From Arthrobacter_H rhombi (GTDB taxonomy: Bacteria; Actinomycetota; Actinomycetes; Actinomycetales; Micrococcaceae), in contig NZ_BAAAIV010000001.1 in the NCBI RefSeq assembly GCF_039526245.1, positions 130,631-194,630 of the forward strand: a stretch of 64,000 bases of DNA. The letters run 5' to 3'. The position numbers and the translations under genes are program-made. Below are positions 54,504 through 61,999 of this stretch, piece after piece. The stretch's first letter is position 1. Each line of letters begins with the position of its first letter. The notes beneath the pieces are model-generated. The model did not search any database. It saw only the letters and a list, made by a program, of their open reading frames with translations, and was not told the origin of the DNA.

Positions 54504-55988
54504 GTGAGGCCCCGTCCACAGCGTGCTGCCGCCGCGTTCCTGGCTGCCCTGGTCGCCGCCGGATCGCTGCTGGTCGCCGCGCCCGCCGCGCAGGCCGACC
54601 ACATCCGCGACAGCGAGTACTGGCTCGAATCCTCCGGGATCAAGCAGGCGTGGAAGACCTCGAAGGGCGAGGGGGTCAAGGTGGCGGTCATCGACACCGG
54701 CACCGACGGATCGCATCCCGACCTGCGTGGACAGGTGGTCGGCGGCAAGGACTTCTCCGGCGCGGGCGACTCCAACGGGACGGCGCCGATCGGTGCGCTG
54801 CCGGAGCACGGCACCCTGGTCGGCACGCTGCTGGCCGGCCACGGCAACAACGCCGAGGCCATCGCCAAGGCCAAGGCGGAGGCGGAAAAGCAGGACATCG
54901 CCTGGAAACGGGCGGTGAAGGACGCGAAGAAGGACGACGAGGATCCGCCGAAAAAGCCGAAACCCGTCAAGATCCCGAAGCCGGGCCCCGGTCCGGACGG
55001 GGTCATCGGCGTCGCCCCGAAGGCCGAACTGATTTCCGGATCGCTCTGGCTGGGCTCCGAGAACCCGGGAGGCGTCCCGGTCAGCGAGCAGGTCCCCGAG
55101 GCCGTCAAATGGGCGGTGGACCAGGGGGCAAAGGTGATCAACATGTCGCTCGGTTCCACCACCCCCAGTTGGCCGACCAGCTGGGACGACGCGTTCCAGT
55201 ACGCCGAGGAACATGATGTGGTGATCGTCGCCGCCGCGGGCAACCGGGCCGGCGGCATGGAGCAGGTCGGGGCCCCCGCGACCATCCCCGGAGTGCTCAC
55301 CGTGGCCGGGGTGGACAAGAAGGGCAAGGCCAGCTGGGACTCCTCCACGCAGGGGATCAGCATCGGCGTGGCGGCGCCGGCCGACCCGCTCGTGGGCGGA
55401 CTGCCCGACGGCGGCTATGCCGACTGGTCGGGAACCTCCGGCGCGGCACCGCTGGTCTCCGGGGTGGCCGCCCTGATCCGTTCGAAGTACCCGGACATGA
55501 AGGCCGCCGACGTCATCGAGCGCATCCTGGTCACGGCCCGGGACGCCGGCAAGCCGGGGGTCGACAACCTCTACGGCTACGGGCTCCTCGACGCCGAGGC
55601 GGCGCTGACGGCGGATGTGCCCTCGGTGCAGGAGAACCCGCTGGGCACCATCAGCGAGTGGATCCACGTCCACCGCCGCGGCCAGCCGGCGGCCCCCAGC
55701 ACCACGGCACCGCGCACCAAACCCGAGGCGAAGTCCACCGTGGCGCCCATCGCCGCGCCCCGGGCCCAGGCGCCGGCCGAGCCGGGAGGCGTGTTGCCCG
55801 GCGTCCTGGTCATCGGATTCGGGTCTCTGCTGGTGCTCGTCATCGCCGCCGGAGCGGTGCAGGTGGGCCTGGCACGACGACGGAACCGGGCTGCGCGCGC
55901 AGCCTCCACCGGGACCATCGCCGGCGGGGAATGGACCGCAGCGCCGGACGGCCACGACCCCTTTGACGATCTCCCCGAAAGTAGATAG
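54504..55988 (+). CDS. Membrane-anchored subtilase (S8), mycosin-like topology
   Basis: 494 residues. A Sec signal (residues 1-31, AAPAAQA before the mature end) is followed by a subtilisin domain with Asp in VAVIDTGTDGSHPDL, His in EHGTLVGTLLAG and Ser in WSGTSGAAPLVSG. A Lys/Pro-rich insert of about 50 residues lies between His and Ser motifs. A Pro/Ala linker and a C-terminal helix (GVLVIGFGSLLVLVIAAGAV) end in Arg. This matches mycosins of type VII secretion, but no ESX gene is in view. The catalytic His motif reads HGTLVG rather than the common HGTHVA. GTG at 54504 with GGAAGGA. Confidence 0.88.
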   Translation: MRPRPQRAAAAFLAALVAAGSLLVAAPAAQADHIRDSEYWLESSGIKQAWKTSKGEGVKVAVIDTGTDGSHPDLRGQVVGGKDFSGAGDSNGTAPIGALPEHGTLVGTLLAGHGNNAEAIAKAKAEAEKQDIAWKRAVKDAKKDDEDPPKKPKPVKIPKPGPGPDGVIGVAPKAELISGSLWLGSENPGGVPVSEQVPEAVKWAVDQGAKVINMSLGSTTPSWPTSWDDAFQYAEEHDVVIVAAAGNRAGGMEQVGAPATIPGVLTVAGVDKKGKASWDSSTQGISIGVAAPADPLVGGLPDGGYADWSGTSGAAPLVSGVAALIRSKYPDMKAADVIERILVTARDAGKPGVDNLYGYGLLDAEAALTADVPSVQENPLGTISEWIHVHRRGQPAAPSTTAPRTKPEAKSTVAPIAAPRAQAPAEPGGVLPGVLVIGFGSLLVLVIAAGAVQVGLARRRNRAARAASTGTIAGGEWTAAPDGHDPFDDLPESR

Positions 55989-55995
55989 TGAAGAC

Positions 55996-56024
55996 TTTCA
56001 CATAAGGGTCATCCGCGTTAGGAT
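55996..56024 (+). promoter_or_regulatory. Promoter of ndh, leaderless
   Basis: TTTCAC (55996-56001), 17-bp spacer, TAGGAT (56019-56024), then six bases to the ATG at 56031. This is the clearest two-box promoter of the leaderless group. Confidence 0.6.
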
Positions 56025-56030
56025 GGAGCC

Positions 56031-57455
56031 ATGGCAAACACTCCTGAACTGTCCGATCGCCCACGTATCCTCGTCGTCGGCGGTGGCTACGTCGGTTTGT
56101 ACGTCGCGATGAAGCTGCAGAACAAGGTCAAGGCCCACGGCGGCATCGTCACCGTGGTCGACCCGCTGCCCTACATGACCTACCAGCCGTTCCTGCCCGA
56201 GGTGGCCGCCGGCCAGATCGAGCCGCGCCACGCGATCGTCTCGCACCGCGCCCACCTGGACAACGCGGAACTGATCACCGGCCGCGTGACGGCCGTGGAC
56301 CACGCCAACCGCAAGGCAGTCATCGTCCCCTCCCAGGGCGAGCCCTTCGAGCTCGGATACCGTGACGTCGTCATGGCCGCCGGCGCCATCACCAAGACCT
56401 TCCCGATCCCGGGCCTGGCCGAAGCCGGCATTGGCCTGAAGACCATCGAGGAAGCGGTGACCCTGCGCAACAAGGTCCTGGAGCGCATCGAGACCGCCTC
56501 CATGATGAGCGACCCGGCGGCCCGCCGTCGTGCCCTGACCTTCGTCGTCGTCGGCGGTGGCTTCGCCGGCATCGAGACGATCACCGAGATCGAGGACATG
56601 GCCCGCGCCGCAGTCGCCAAGACCAGCCGCGTCGAACAGGACGAGATCCGCTTCGTGATGGTCGAGGCCATGGGCCGGATCATGCCCGAGGTCACCGAAG
56701 AGCAGGCCGTCTGGGTCGTGGAGCACATGCGCTCGCGCGGCATCGAGGTCCTGCTGAACACGTCGCTGGGCAAGGTCGACGGCGCCAAGCTGGAACTGAC
56801 CAACATGGTGGACAAGACCCCCGGCGAGTCGTTCGAGGCAGATACCCTCATCTGGACCGCAGGCGTCCAGGCGAACCCGATGGTCCGCTCCACCGATTTC
56901 CCGATCGAGCCGCGCGGACGCGTGCGCACCGGCACCGACCTGCGCATCACCGGCGACGATGGCCCCATCGAGGGTGCCTGGGCCGCAGGCGACGTGGCAG
57001 CAGTGCCCGACGTCACCGGTGGCCTGCCCGACGGCACCTGTGTCCCCAACGCGCAGCACGCCGTCCGCCAGGCCAAGCTGCTCGCCGCGAACATCTACGC
57101 CACCCGCTACGGTGTGGGCCAGGTGCGCGAGTACGAGCACAAGAACCTGGGCGCCGTCGCCGGCTTCGGCACCGGCAAGGGCGTGGCCAAGATCATGGGC
57201 CTGCAGCTCAAGGGGCTCCCTGCCTGGGCCGCCCACCGCGGGTACCACGGCATGGCCATGCCGACGTTCGAGCGCAAGTTCCGCGTGGTCGGTGGCTGGT
57301 TCTCCAGCCTGCTGTTCAAGCGCGACATCACGCAGATCTCCGACCTGCAGACCCCGCGTCGCCAGTTCGTGGAGGCAGCCACCCCGAAGCCGAAGGCCGC
57401 CGAGAAGCCGGCGGCGGACGGCGTCGGCGAGAAGCAGGAAGCCGCAGCCAAGTAG
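56031..57455 (+). CDS. ndh: Type II NADH dehydrogenase
   Basis: Non-proton-pumping NADH:menaquinone oxidoreductase, 474 residues. FAD motif ILVVGGGYVGLYVAMKL, PYMTYQPFLPEVAAGQ near the active site, NAD motif FVVVGGGFAGIETITE, WTAGVQANPM, and WAAGDVAAVPD with NAQHAVRQ for FAD and quinone contact. The C-terminal amphipathic/hydrophobic part attaches it to the membrane; the last 35 residues are Ala/Lys/Pro-rich. A terminator hairpin and a tRNA follow. Confidence 0.95.
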   Translation: MANTPELSDRPRILVVGGGYVGLYVAMKLQNKVKAHGGIVTVVDPLPYMTYQPFLPEVAAGQIEPRHAIVSHRAHLDNAELITGRVTAVDHANRKAVIVPSQGEPFELGYRDVVMAAGAITKTFPIPGLAEAGIGLKTIEEAVTLRNKVLERIETASMMSDPAARRRALTFVVVGGGFAGIETITEIEDMARAAVAKTSRVEQDEIRFVMVEAMGRIMPEVTEEQAVWVVEHMRSRGIEVLLNTSLGKVDGAKLELTNMVDKTPGESFEADTLIWTAGVQANPMVRSTDFPIEPRGRVRTGTDLRITGDDGPIEGAWAAGDVAAVPDVTGGLPDGTCVPNAQHAVRQAKLLAANIYATRYGVGQVREYEHKNLGAVAGFGTGKGVAKIMGLQLKGLPAWAAHRGYHGMAMPTFERKFRVVGGWFSSLLFKRDITQISDLQTPRRQFVEAATPKPKAAEKPAADGVGEKQEAAAK

Positions 57456-57462
57456 CATCCCC

Positions 57463-57506
57463 CACGGCGCCGTATCGACCAGGTTCCTGGCCGGTGCGGC
57501 GCCGTG
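57463..57506 (+). terminator. Terminator of ndh
   Basis: CACGGCGCCG (57463-57472) pairs with CGGCGCCGTG (57497-57506); an inner CCAGG/CCTGG pair shortens the loop. Confidence 0.6.
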
Positions 57507-57549
57507 TTGCGTCCGGGGTATCTGCCGCTCTTGTAGGATTTATCCCCGG

Positions 57550-57623
57550 GCCCCCATAGCCCAATTGGCAGAGGCAGGAGACTTAAAATCTCTGTGTTGT
57601 CGGTTCGAGTCCGACTGGGGGTA
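57550..57623 (+). tRNA. tRNA with UAA anticodon (nominally Leu), short variable loop
   Basis: A 74-nt cloverleaf. Acceptor GCCCCCA pairs with TGGGGGT (with a G1-U72 wobble), discriminator A. Anticodon stem GGAGA/TCTCT with loop CTTAAAA, so the anticodon is TAA. T-arm GTCGG-TTCGAGT-CCGAC. The variable loop is only GTGTT, whereas bacterial leucine tRNAs normally have a long extra arm. CCA is not encoded. A TAGGAT 11 nt before the 5' end is a possible -10. Its 3' side borders a decayed integrase, so it may be an old attachment site. Confidence 0.88.
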
Positions 57624-57652
57624 CTCATTTTCCATTGCAAATAGAGGGAAGG

Positions 57653-57687
57653 TTCCGGGTCGGTGGCCATGCGTCGCCGACCCGGAA
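57653..57687 (+). terminator. Terminator after the tRNA
   Basis: TTCCGGGTCGG (57653-57663) pairs perfectly with CCGACCCGGAA (57677-57687), 30 nt after the tRNA. Confidence 0.55.
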
Positions 57688-57817
57688 ACCCCGGATCCCG
57701 GTTGATTCCCGGCCCCGCCCGTAATTCAACCGAGTGAAGTTACCGGGCCGGTTTGAAGCCCGACAGACGGATATCTGGCGTATCTAGGTCGACAATACCG
57801 GCGGCGCAGGGGTTAAT

Positions 57818-59142
57818 TTATGTCATCGTAATCGTCCTGCTGGCCTGACGGCCGACACGTTCGGCGAGCTCGGCGGAGTTTTTGTAGATGCGCGTCAGTG
57901 TGGTGCGCCGAGTGGTATGGAAGCTGACCCAGCTCAGCTTGACCTCGTGGCGGTGTGGGTGTTGCAGCGCTCGCCCTGGCCCGCGGACTTGCCCTGCCGG
58001 TATTGGCCAAGTGACGCGCGAGCGACGTTGCCTCGGTCCAGCAATCCGCCCACCTCGCTGTGGAAGTCGAAATTGAACTGTCCGCCGTCGGGGACGCGGC
58101 GCGGGTGGTCGCGCAGCATTTCGGAGGCGGCTTCTCCCAGACGCATCGGGATCCCGCTGGTGCTTCCGTCCTTTGCTTTAGGGTCCCAGTAGAGGCCTAG
58201 CTCCTTTGAACGCTTTACGGCCCCGCCCAGGAAGGCGATAAATCGGTCAGTGTCGGACTCCTCCATGATCTGATCTCGGGTGATGCCCAGCGTCTCGGAG
58301 ACGAGTGAGGCTGTGGGCACGGAAAGGGAGAGCACTACAGGCAGGTGCTGGTTGCCGGCCCGGCCCCTCTGTGGAGCGTAAGTTCAGGCCAGGACGCGCT
58401 TCATATAGACCTGCGCCTCCTCGTCGGTCAGCGCCCGCGGCTGATGCCCCGTGCCGGCTTTTTTGCGCCGACGGATCTCTTTGATCACCAGGTCGTCGAC
58501 GACTGTACCGCGGCTGTCGAAGCAGCCGTAGGCCTCAGCATGCTCGACGATGTTCGCCATGACGGCCGCAGACGTGCGCGTGGCGGATGGCCCGCCGCGG
58601 TGTGCAAGTCGACTGTCCGTGGAGCTGACAATGCGTTCGATGCGCCCCTCCAGGGCGATGCGCTGCTGGTCGCGGATGGTGCCCGGTGTGAGCATGCTGA
58701 TCTGCTTCGTTCCCAAGACGGGGCGATCCAGCGATCGAAGTTGGCCTGGTAGTTGTCGATCGTCGGGGGACGGTCCCCGGCCTCTCGCTCGTGCCAATGT
58801 GACCAGATGGCACCGACGGTTGAGGTGGGTCCGATGCCCCCGGCGTCGAGCAGGTGCTTTCGCGCCGACTCGGTGGCATGAGTGTTGAATTTCAATTCAA
58901 CGCGGTCGATCGCTGCACCCATGGCGTCGATGGCTGTGAACCCTTGGGCGCTGGTCTCTTTCGTCTTGCCCCCCGTCCTCGAGTCGGTAATACACAGCGC
59001 CCCGGCAATTGGCGGCTCGGTCACCCTTCGCAGGTTCGCTACGGATCCAGGATTCGCCGATCCACACGGCCTCCTCGGGGAAGGGGCCGGTCTTGCGTAT
59101 GAGGATGGCACCTTTCTTGAGCCGCCCGGTATTTGTGTTCAT
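57818..59142 (-). pseudogene. Tyrosine recombinase (phage-type integrase), decayed
   Basis: Pieces of one integrase lie in successive frames on the minus strand. The N-terminus (ATG 59142) starts MNTNTGRLKKGAIL; frame 2 holds the SAM-like core (SHWHEREAGDRPPTIDNYQA); a shift near 58711-58725 leads to TKQISMLTPGTIRDQQRIA and RALTDEEAQVYMKRV. A TGA at 58384-58386 interrupts it; the same frame goes on through VSETLGITRDQIMEES and GGLLDRGNVAR. A last shifted piece ends SFHTTRRTTLTRIYKN. The first catalytic Arg region and the final Tyr box are not recognisable. It sits 194 nt from the tRNA with its 3' end nearest, as in tRNA-integrated elements. Confidence 0.8.
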
Positions 59143-59250
59143 GAGGTCCTTAGTGCGAGGGGTCGCCGCGTGCAACCGGGACGTTTGTATGTCCCCTGCT
59201 CGTCGTTTTGGGCCGTGGACCAGAACCGGGGTCCCCCGCTATACGTCTAC

Positions 59251-59487
59251 ATGCAACAGACCCAAGCCATGGACGCGGTCCCGGCCCTCCTCACCGAAAA
59301 GCAAGCCACCTTTAGCTTAGGCATCAGCGCCCGGCTCCTGGGGGACTGGCGTCGTGAAGACCTGGGAGTTGGCCCGGCGCATGTGCACCTGGCGGGCAGG
59401 CGGGTGGTCGTCCGCTACACCCAGGGCACCCTGGATGCGTTCGTGCGCTCATGCGCCGTCTCCAACCGTCGAGCGGCCGCCGTCTGA
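59251..59487 (+). CDS. Excisionase-like helix-turn-helix protein
   Basis: 78 residues. MerR/AlpA-type HTH: LLTEKQATFSLGISARLLGDW followed by GVGPAHVHLAGRRVVVRYT and LDAFVRSC, the standard pattern of excisionases and small DNA-binding activators on integrative elements. ATG at 59251; a second ATG seven codons later is possible. Divergent from the broken integrase. The frame itself is intact. Confidence 0.6.
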   Translation: MQQTQAMDAVPALLTEKQATFSLGISARLLGDWRREDLGVGPAHVHLAGRRVVVRYTQGTLDAFVRSCAVSNRRAAAV

Positions 59488-59696
59488 ATGCCGCTAGTCC
59501 AAGAACACAAGCGAGGGCCCGGCATCTGCTGTGCCCATTTCGTGTCGACGGCAGTGTTGATCGCCGTCTACATTCACCGCTGTTCCCTGCACTACGAGTA
59601 ATTGGGGAGTGTTGGCCTCGAACCCCCAGTACGGGTGAGCCCCGGCCGTCCCGTACGCGGGCTGGCAGCTGGTTCTGCGCCGTCGCCGTCGTCGAG

Positions 59697-60004
59697 TCAG
59701 ACTGCGTGGACCAGTCTGAGTCGCCTGTCGACCGCCACTTGGCCGTCGCGGATGTAGGTCTGCCATTCGCAGTCGTCGACCTGGACGGGTTGGACCAGGG
59801 AGCTTCGGAAAGTTGGCGGCGTAAAGGGGGTAGAGCCATGTAGTTGGTCAGATGCAGGTCCACGTCGCGTGCGCCGCGGAGGTCCAGACGCATCGGCGAA
59901 TCGGCGATGCAGGGCAAGGCGATGGCGGCTTCCTGGGCTGGTGATTTGATGGCGAACTTGCCGTCGTGGGCGTGGAGGTTCTCGCGGGCGTCTTGGATGG
60001 TCAT
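59697..60004 (-). pseudogene. Small mobile-element-type ORF, frameshifted
   Basis: The ATG at 60004 has a perfect AAAGGAG site. The start (MTIQDARENLHAHDGKFAIK) resembles short plasmid or ICE proteins with a 'DGKFA' motif in actinobacteria, as far as I can recall. The frame holds to about 59810, then a one-base shift is needed to continue into EWQTYIRDGQVAVDRRLRL and a TGA at 59697-59699, about 100 residues in all. Without the shift the frame runs on as Arg/Ser-rich noise. Function unknown. 59488-59696 holds nothing else I can support. Confidence 0.45.
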
Positions 60005-60103
60005 CGTGCTCCTTTCTTTAGTTTCCGCAGGGAGCGGGGCGGCGAGAGGAGGTCAGGGACTTGAAGCCGGCGATGAGTCGACTATTTCATTTTCTGTCAA
60101 TGC

Positions 60104-60132
60104 TTGACACGGAGCTGCGAAGAAGACATTAT
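60104..60132 (+). promoter_or_regulatory. Promoter of the phospholipase gene
   Basis: TTGACA (60104-60109), 17-bp spacer, CATTAT (60127-60132); a second AT-rich TACTAAT lies at 60134-60140. The stretch is much richer in A+T than the rest of the window. Confidence 0.6.
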
Positions 60133-60156
60133 TTACTAATCTTGTTAGGCAAAAAA

Positions 60157-61096
60157 ATGGGAAAAATGAAAGCACGATCAGTGCGGCTAATAGTCGCCCT
60201 CGCTGCAACCATGACTATGGTCGGTGTGCAACCAGCGCTAGCACAGGCGCAGCCACCGACCACCCCGCCAGAACCGGCCGCGAACGTGGTTGCGGAAGTA
60301 GGGGCGGGCGCCGACACCCTGTACGGGTTGGCACCGCAGACGGCGGATCCGAACAATGCGTCCACAACAGGCACCTACCAGTTCGACCTGCCGGACGCGT
60401 GCATGATTCAGGACGGCTCGAAGTCCCTTCGATGCGGCGGACAGGATGCGGCCGTTGAAATTTCTGCGGTCAATGTCAACGGGGTCAGAGTGAAAACATC
60501 CGTTGCATTCCAAGAGGGCCGAATGATTGTGCGGATACCGTCCGAAGCAGCGCAGCAAAGCAAAGTCGTCGTGGCACCGTTCATCGGTGCCGACCATAAC
60601 CAGAGTCAGCTCGAGGATGCCGCCGATGCAATGGAGGCCATGGTGGTCAACGAAGATTCAAGCATGGGGACAGTCGGGACCATGGCGGCCATTTCCCGTC
60701 CGTCGAAGATCACTGTCCCGAGCAACTACATCTACAATCCCAAGGCAACGAAAAACAGGTCATTGCACGACTACTGCACTTGGTCGCCTAACTCGTTTGC
60801 CCAGGCGGTGAAATCCACAGGCAGGACGTACGTGACTCTCAGGGCAGACTTCAAGGGGCCCCTGTGCACGTCATGACATCTGCATCTACAACGTCATCAA
60901 ACGGGGTGGCACCGTGGCCCACAAACGATCTGACCGTCGCTACTGTGACACTACGTTCCGAGGACGATTGGAGCAGAACTGCTCCTACACTTTCTATGAG
61001 TCACGCTCATCCTCGGCTCGCGCTTCCTGTTACAGCATGGCCTCGCTTTACTACTCAGTGGTTTCCAAAAAGACCAATGGGTGGGACGGGAAGTAG
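60157..61096 (+). pseudogene. Secreted prokaryotic phospholipase A2, interrupted by one frameshift
   Basis: Signal peptide (about residues 1-28 from ATG 60157, ending QPALA) is followed by an unrecognised region of about 150 residues, then a PLA2 domain beginning HDYCTWSPNSFAQAV. The frame stops at 60876, but one base further on (an extra C in CCCC, 60859-60862) it continues as CARHDICIYNVI, CDTTFRGRLEQNC and CYSMASLYYSVV to TAG at 61096. CARHD carries the catalytic His-Asp pair and the Cys pattern fits the disulfides of the Streptomyces PLA2 family. With three Cs the protein would read KGPCARHD. ATG 60166 is an alternative start. Real mutation or base-call error cannot be told apart here. 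Confidence 0.8.
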
Positions 61097-61099
61097 GCT
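61094..61099 (+). promoter_or_regulatory. -10 box of a leaderless transcript (61106 gene)
   Basis: TAGGCT ends six bases before the ATG at 61106 and overlaps the phospholipase stop. Confidence 0.45.
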
Positions 61100-61105
61100 A
61101 GGTCC

Positions 61106-61516
61106 ATGAGCTACATACTCCATACAGTTGCGTTGGCGGCATTGGCCTTCTGGGCCTGGATGTTCCAGGCGCGCCCGGGAAACCCTGAGATGGGCTTCGG
61201 CCAGTTCATGCTTATCCTGGCCGTAACGGGTGGCCTTTCAATGGTGCTTTCGCTGCTGGCCCTGCGCCGGCTCAGCAAGGACAGCAGGGTTGCATATTTC
61301 TGGATCTCAGCCTTGGTCGCCCTGTCGGGTCTGGCGTTGCTCGCAGGATTGGCCATGGACTACTCCGGCGGTTCGGGTGGTGCGGATATCGGGGGGATGA
61401 TCATGATCTTCTTCGGTATTTGGAGCCTGGTCATCACCGAGGTGCTTGCACTCATCTGGACGATAGGAACAGGCCTGTTGCGGGTGGGGCATGCACGCCG
61501 GAAGGTTCACGCCTAA
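61106..61516 (+). CDS. Small polytopic membrane protein, unknown
   Basis: 136 residues with four predicted helices (about 5-20, 31-52, 63-83, 96-122), and a basic end (GHARRKVHA). No family recognised. It seems leaderless, with its own -10 box, and is followed by a terminator hairpin. Base composition is again typical of the chromosome. Confidence 0.7.
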   Translation: MSYILHTVALAALAFWAWMFQARPGNPEMGFGQFMLILAVTGGLSMVLSLLALRRLSKDSRVAYFWISALVALSGLALLAGLAMDYSGGSGGADIGGMIMIFFGIWSLVITEVLALIWTIGTGLLRVGHARRKVHA

Positions 61517-61537
61517 CCCGGCAGCATCAGCTCAGAG

Positions 61538-61568
61538 CAGCCCTCGGCAGACTAGTTGCCGGGGGCTG
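61538..61568 (+). terminator. Terminator after the small membrane protein
   Basis: CAGCCCTCGGCA (61538-61549) pairs with TGCCGGGGGCTG (61557-61568), one T-G pair, loop GACTAGT. Confidence 0.6.
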
Positions 61569-61635
61569 TCTCGTGTCACTGGGTGGTTGGCGAAGTCCCT
61601 GGCCCGGGACGGGTTGTCCAGACAAGGATGAACCC

Positions 61636-61746
61636 ATGTGCGGCAGATTCGTGGTGAGCATGGAAGTGGGCATTATCGAATTGGATGCAACCTCCCCATG
61701 CAAACCCGGATCCGTGAACCTCAGGCCGACCGGTGGCGGAGAATGA
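61636..61746 (+). pseudogene. Remnant resembling the start of an SRAP (YedK/HMCES) peptidase
   Basis: A 36-residue frame starts MCGRFVVSMEVG. MCGRF at the very N-terminus, with the catalytic Cys2, is the hallmark of SOS-response-associated peptidases, which cross-link to abasic sites. After about 12 residues the likeness is lost and a TGA follows, so the rest of the usual 220 or so residues is gone. Confidence 0.45.
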
Positions 61747-61750
61747 AGGC

Positions 61751-61951
61751 ATGGGAATTGAGCTGACATCAGTAGTGACCTGCCCGTTGTGTGGCCGGGA
61801 GACCTCCGCGCAAATGTCGGTGGACTCCTGCCAGTACTTCTGGAATTGTCCGGAATGCGGCGAGCGTCTGCAGCCCCTGGCCGGTGACTGCTGTGTGTTC
61901 TGCTCCTATGGCACGGCCCGCTGCCCGTCCAGGCAAGAACCGTCCGAATAG
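61751..61951 (+). CDS. Cys-rich small protein with GDCCVFCSYG motif
   Basis: 66 residues, nine Cys. Two CxxC knuckles (CPLC and CPEC) suggest a zinc ribbon; the C-terminal GDCCVFCSYGTARCPSRQ block recalls small conserved proteins that I remember beside metal-resistance genes. Role unknown; metal or arsenic binding is possible because the ars locus is next door. ATG at 61751, right after the SRAP-like remnant. Confidence 0.65.
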   Translation: MGIELTSVVTCPLCGRETSAQMSVDSCQYFWNCPECGERLQPLAGDCCVFCSYGTARCPSRQEPSE

Positions 61952-61999
61952 ACAGCCGCACTGCCGGGGGAGGCGTAGCCCAAGGGCCGGCTCCCGGGG

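Noticed and set aside
58384..58386. TGA in the integrase as selenocysteine or readthrough
   Set aside because: The same gene has several frameshifts and lost catalytic parts; simple decay explains it, and no SECIS-like hairpin is apparent.
58345..58752. 135-codon plus-strand frame
   Set aside because: It is the mirror of the integrase remnant and has no recognisable features.
60859..60862. Programmed frameshift in the phospholipase
   Set aside because: No slippery heptamer with a downstream pseudoknot is recognisable, and neighbouring genes also carry random shifts.
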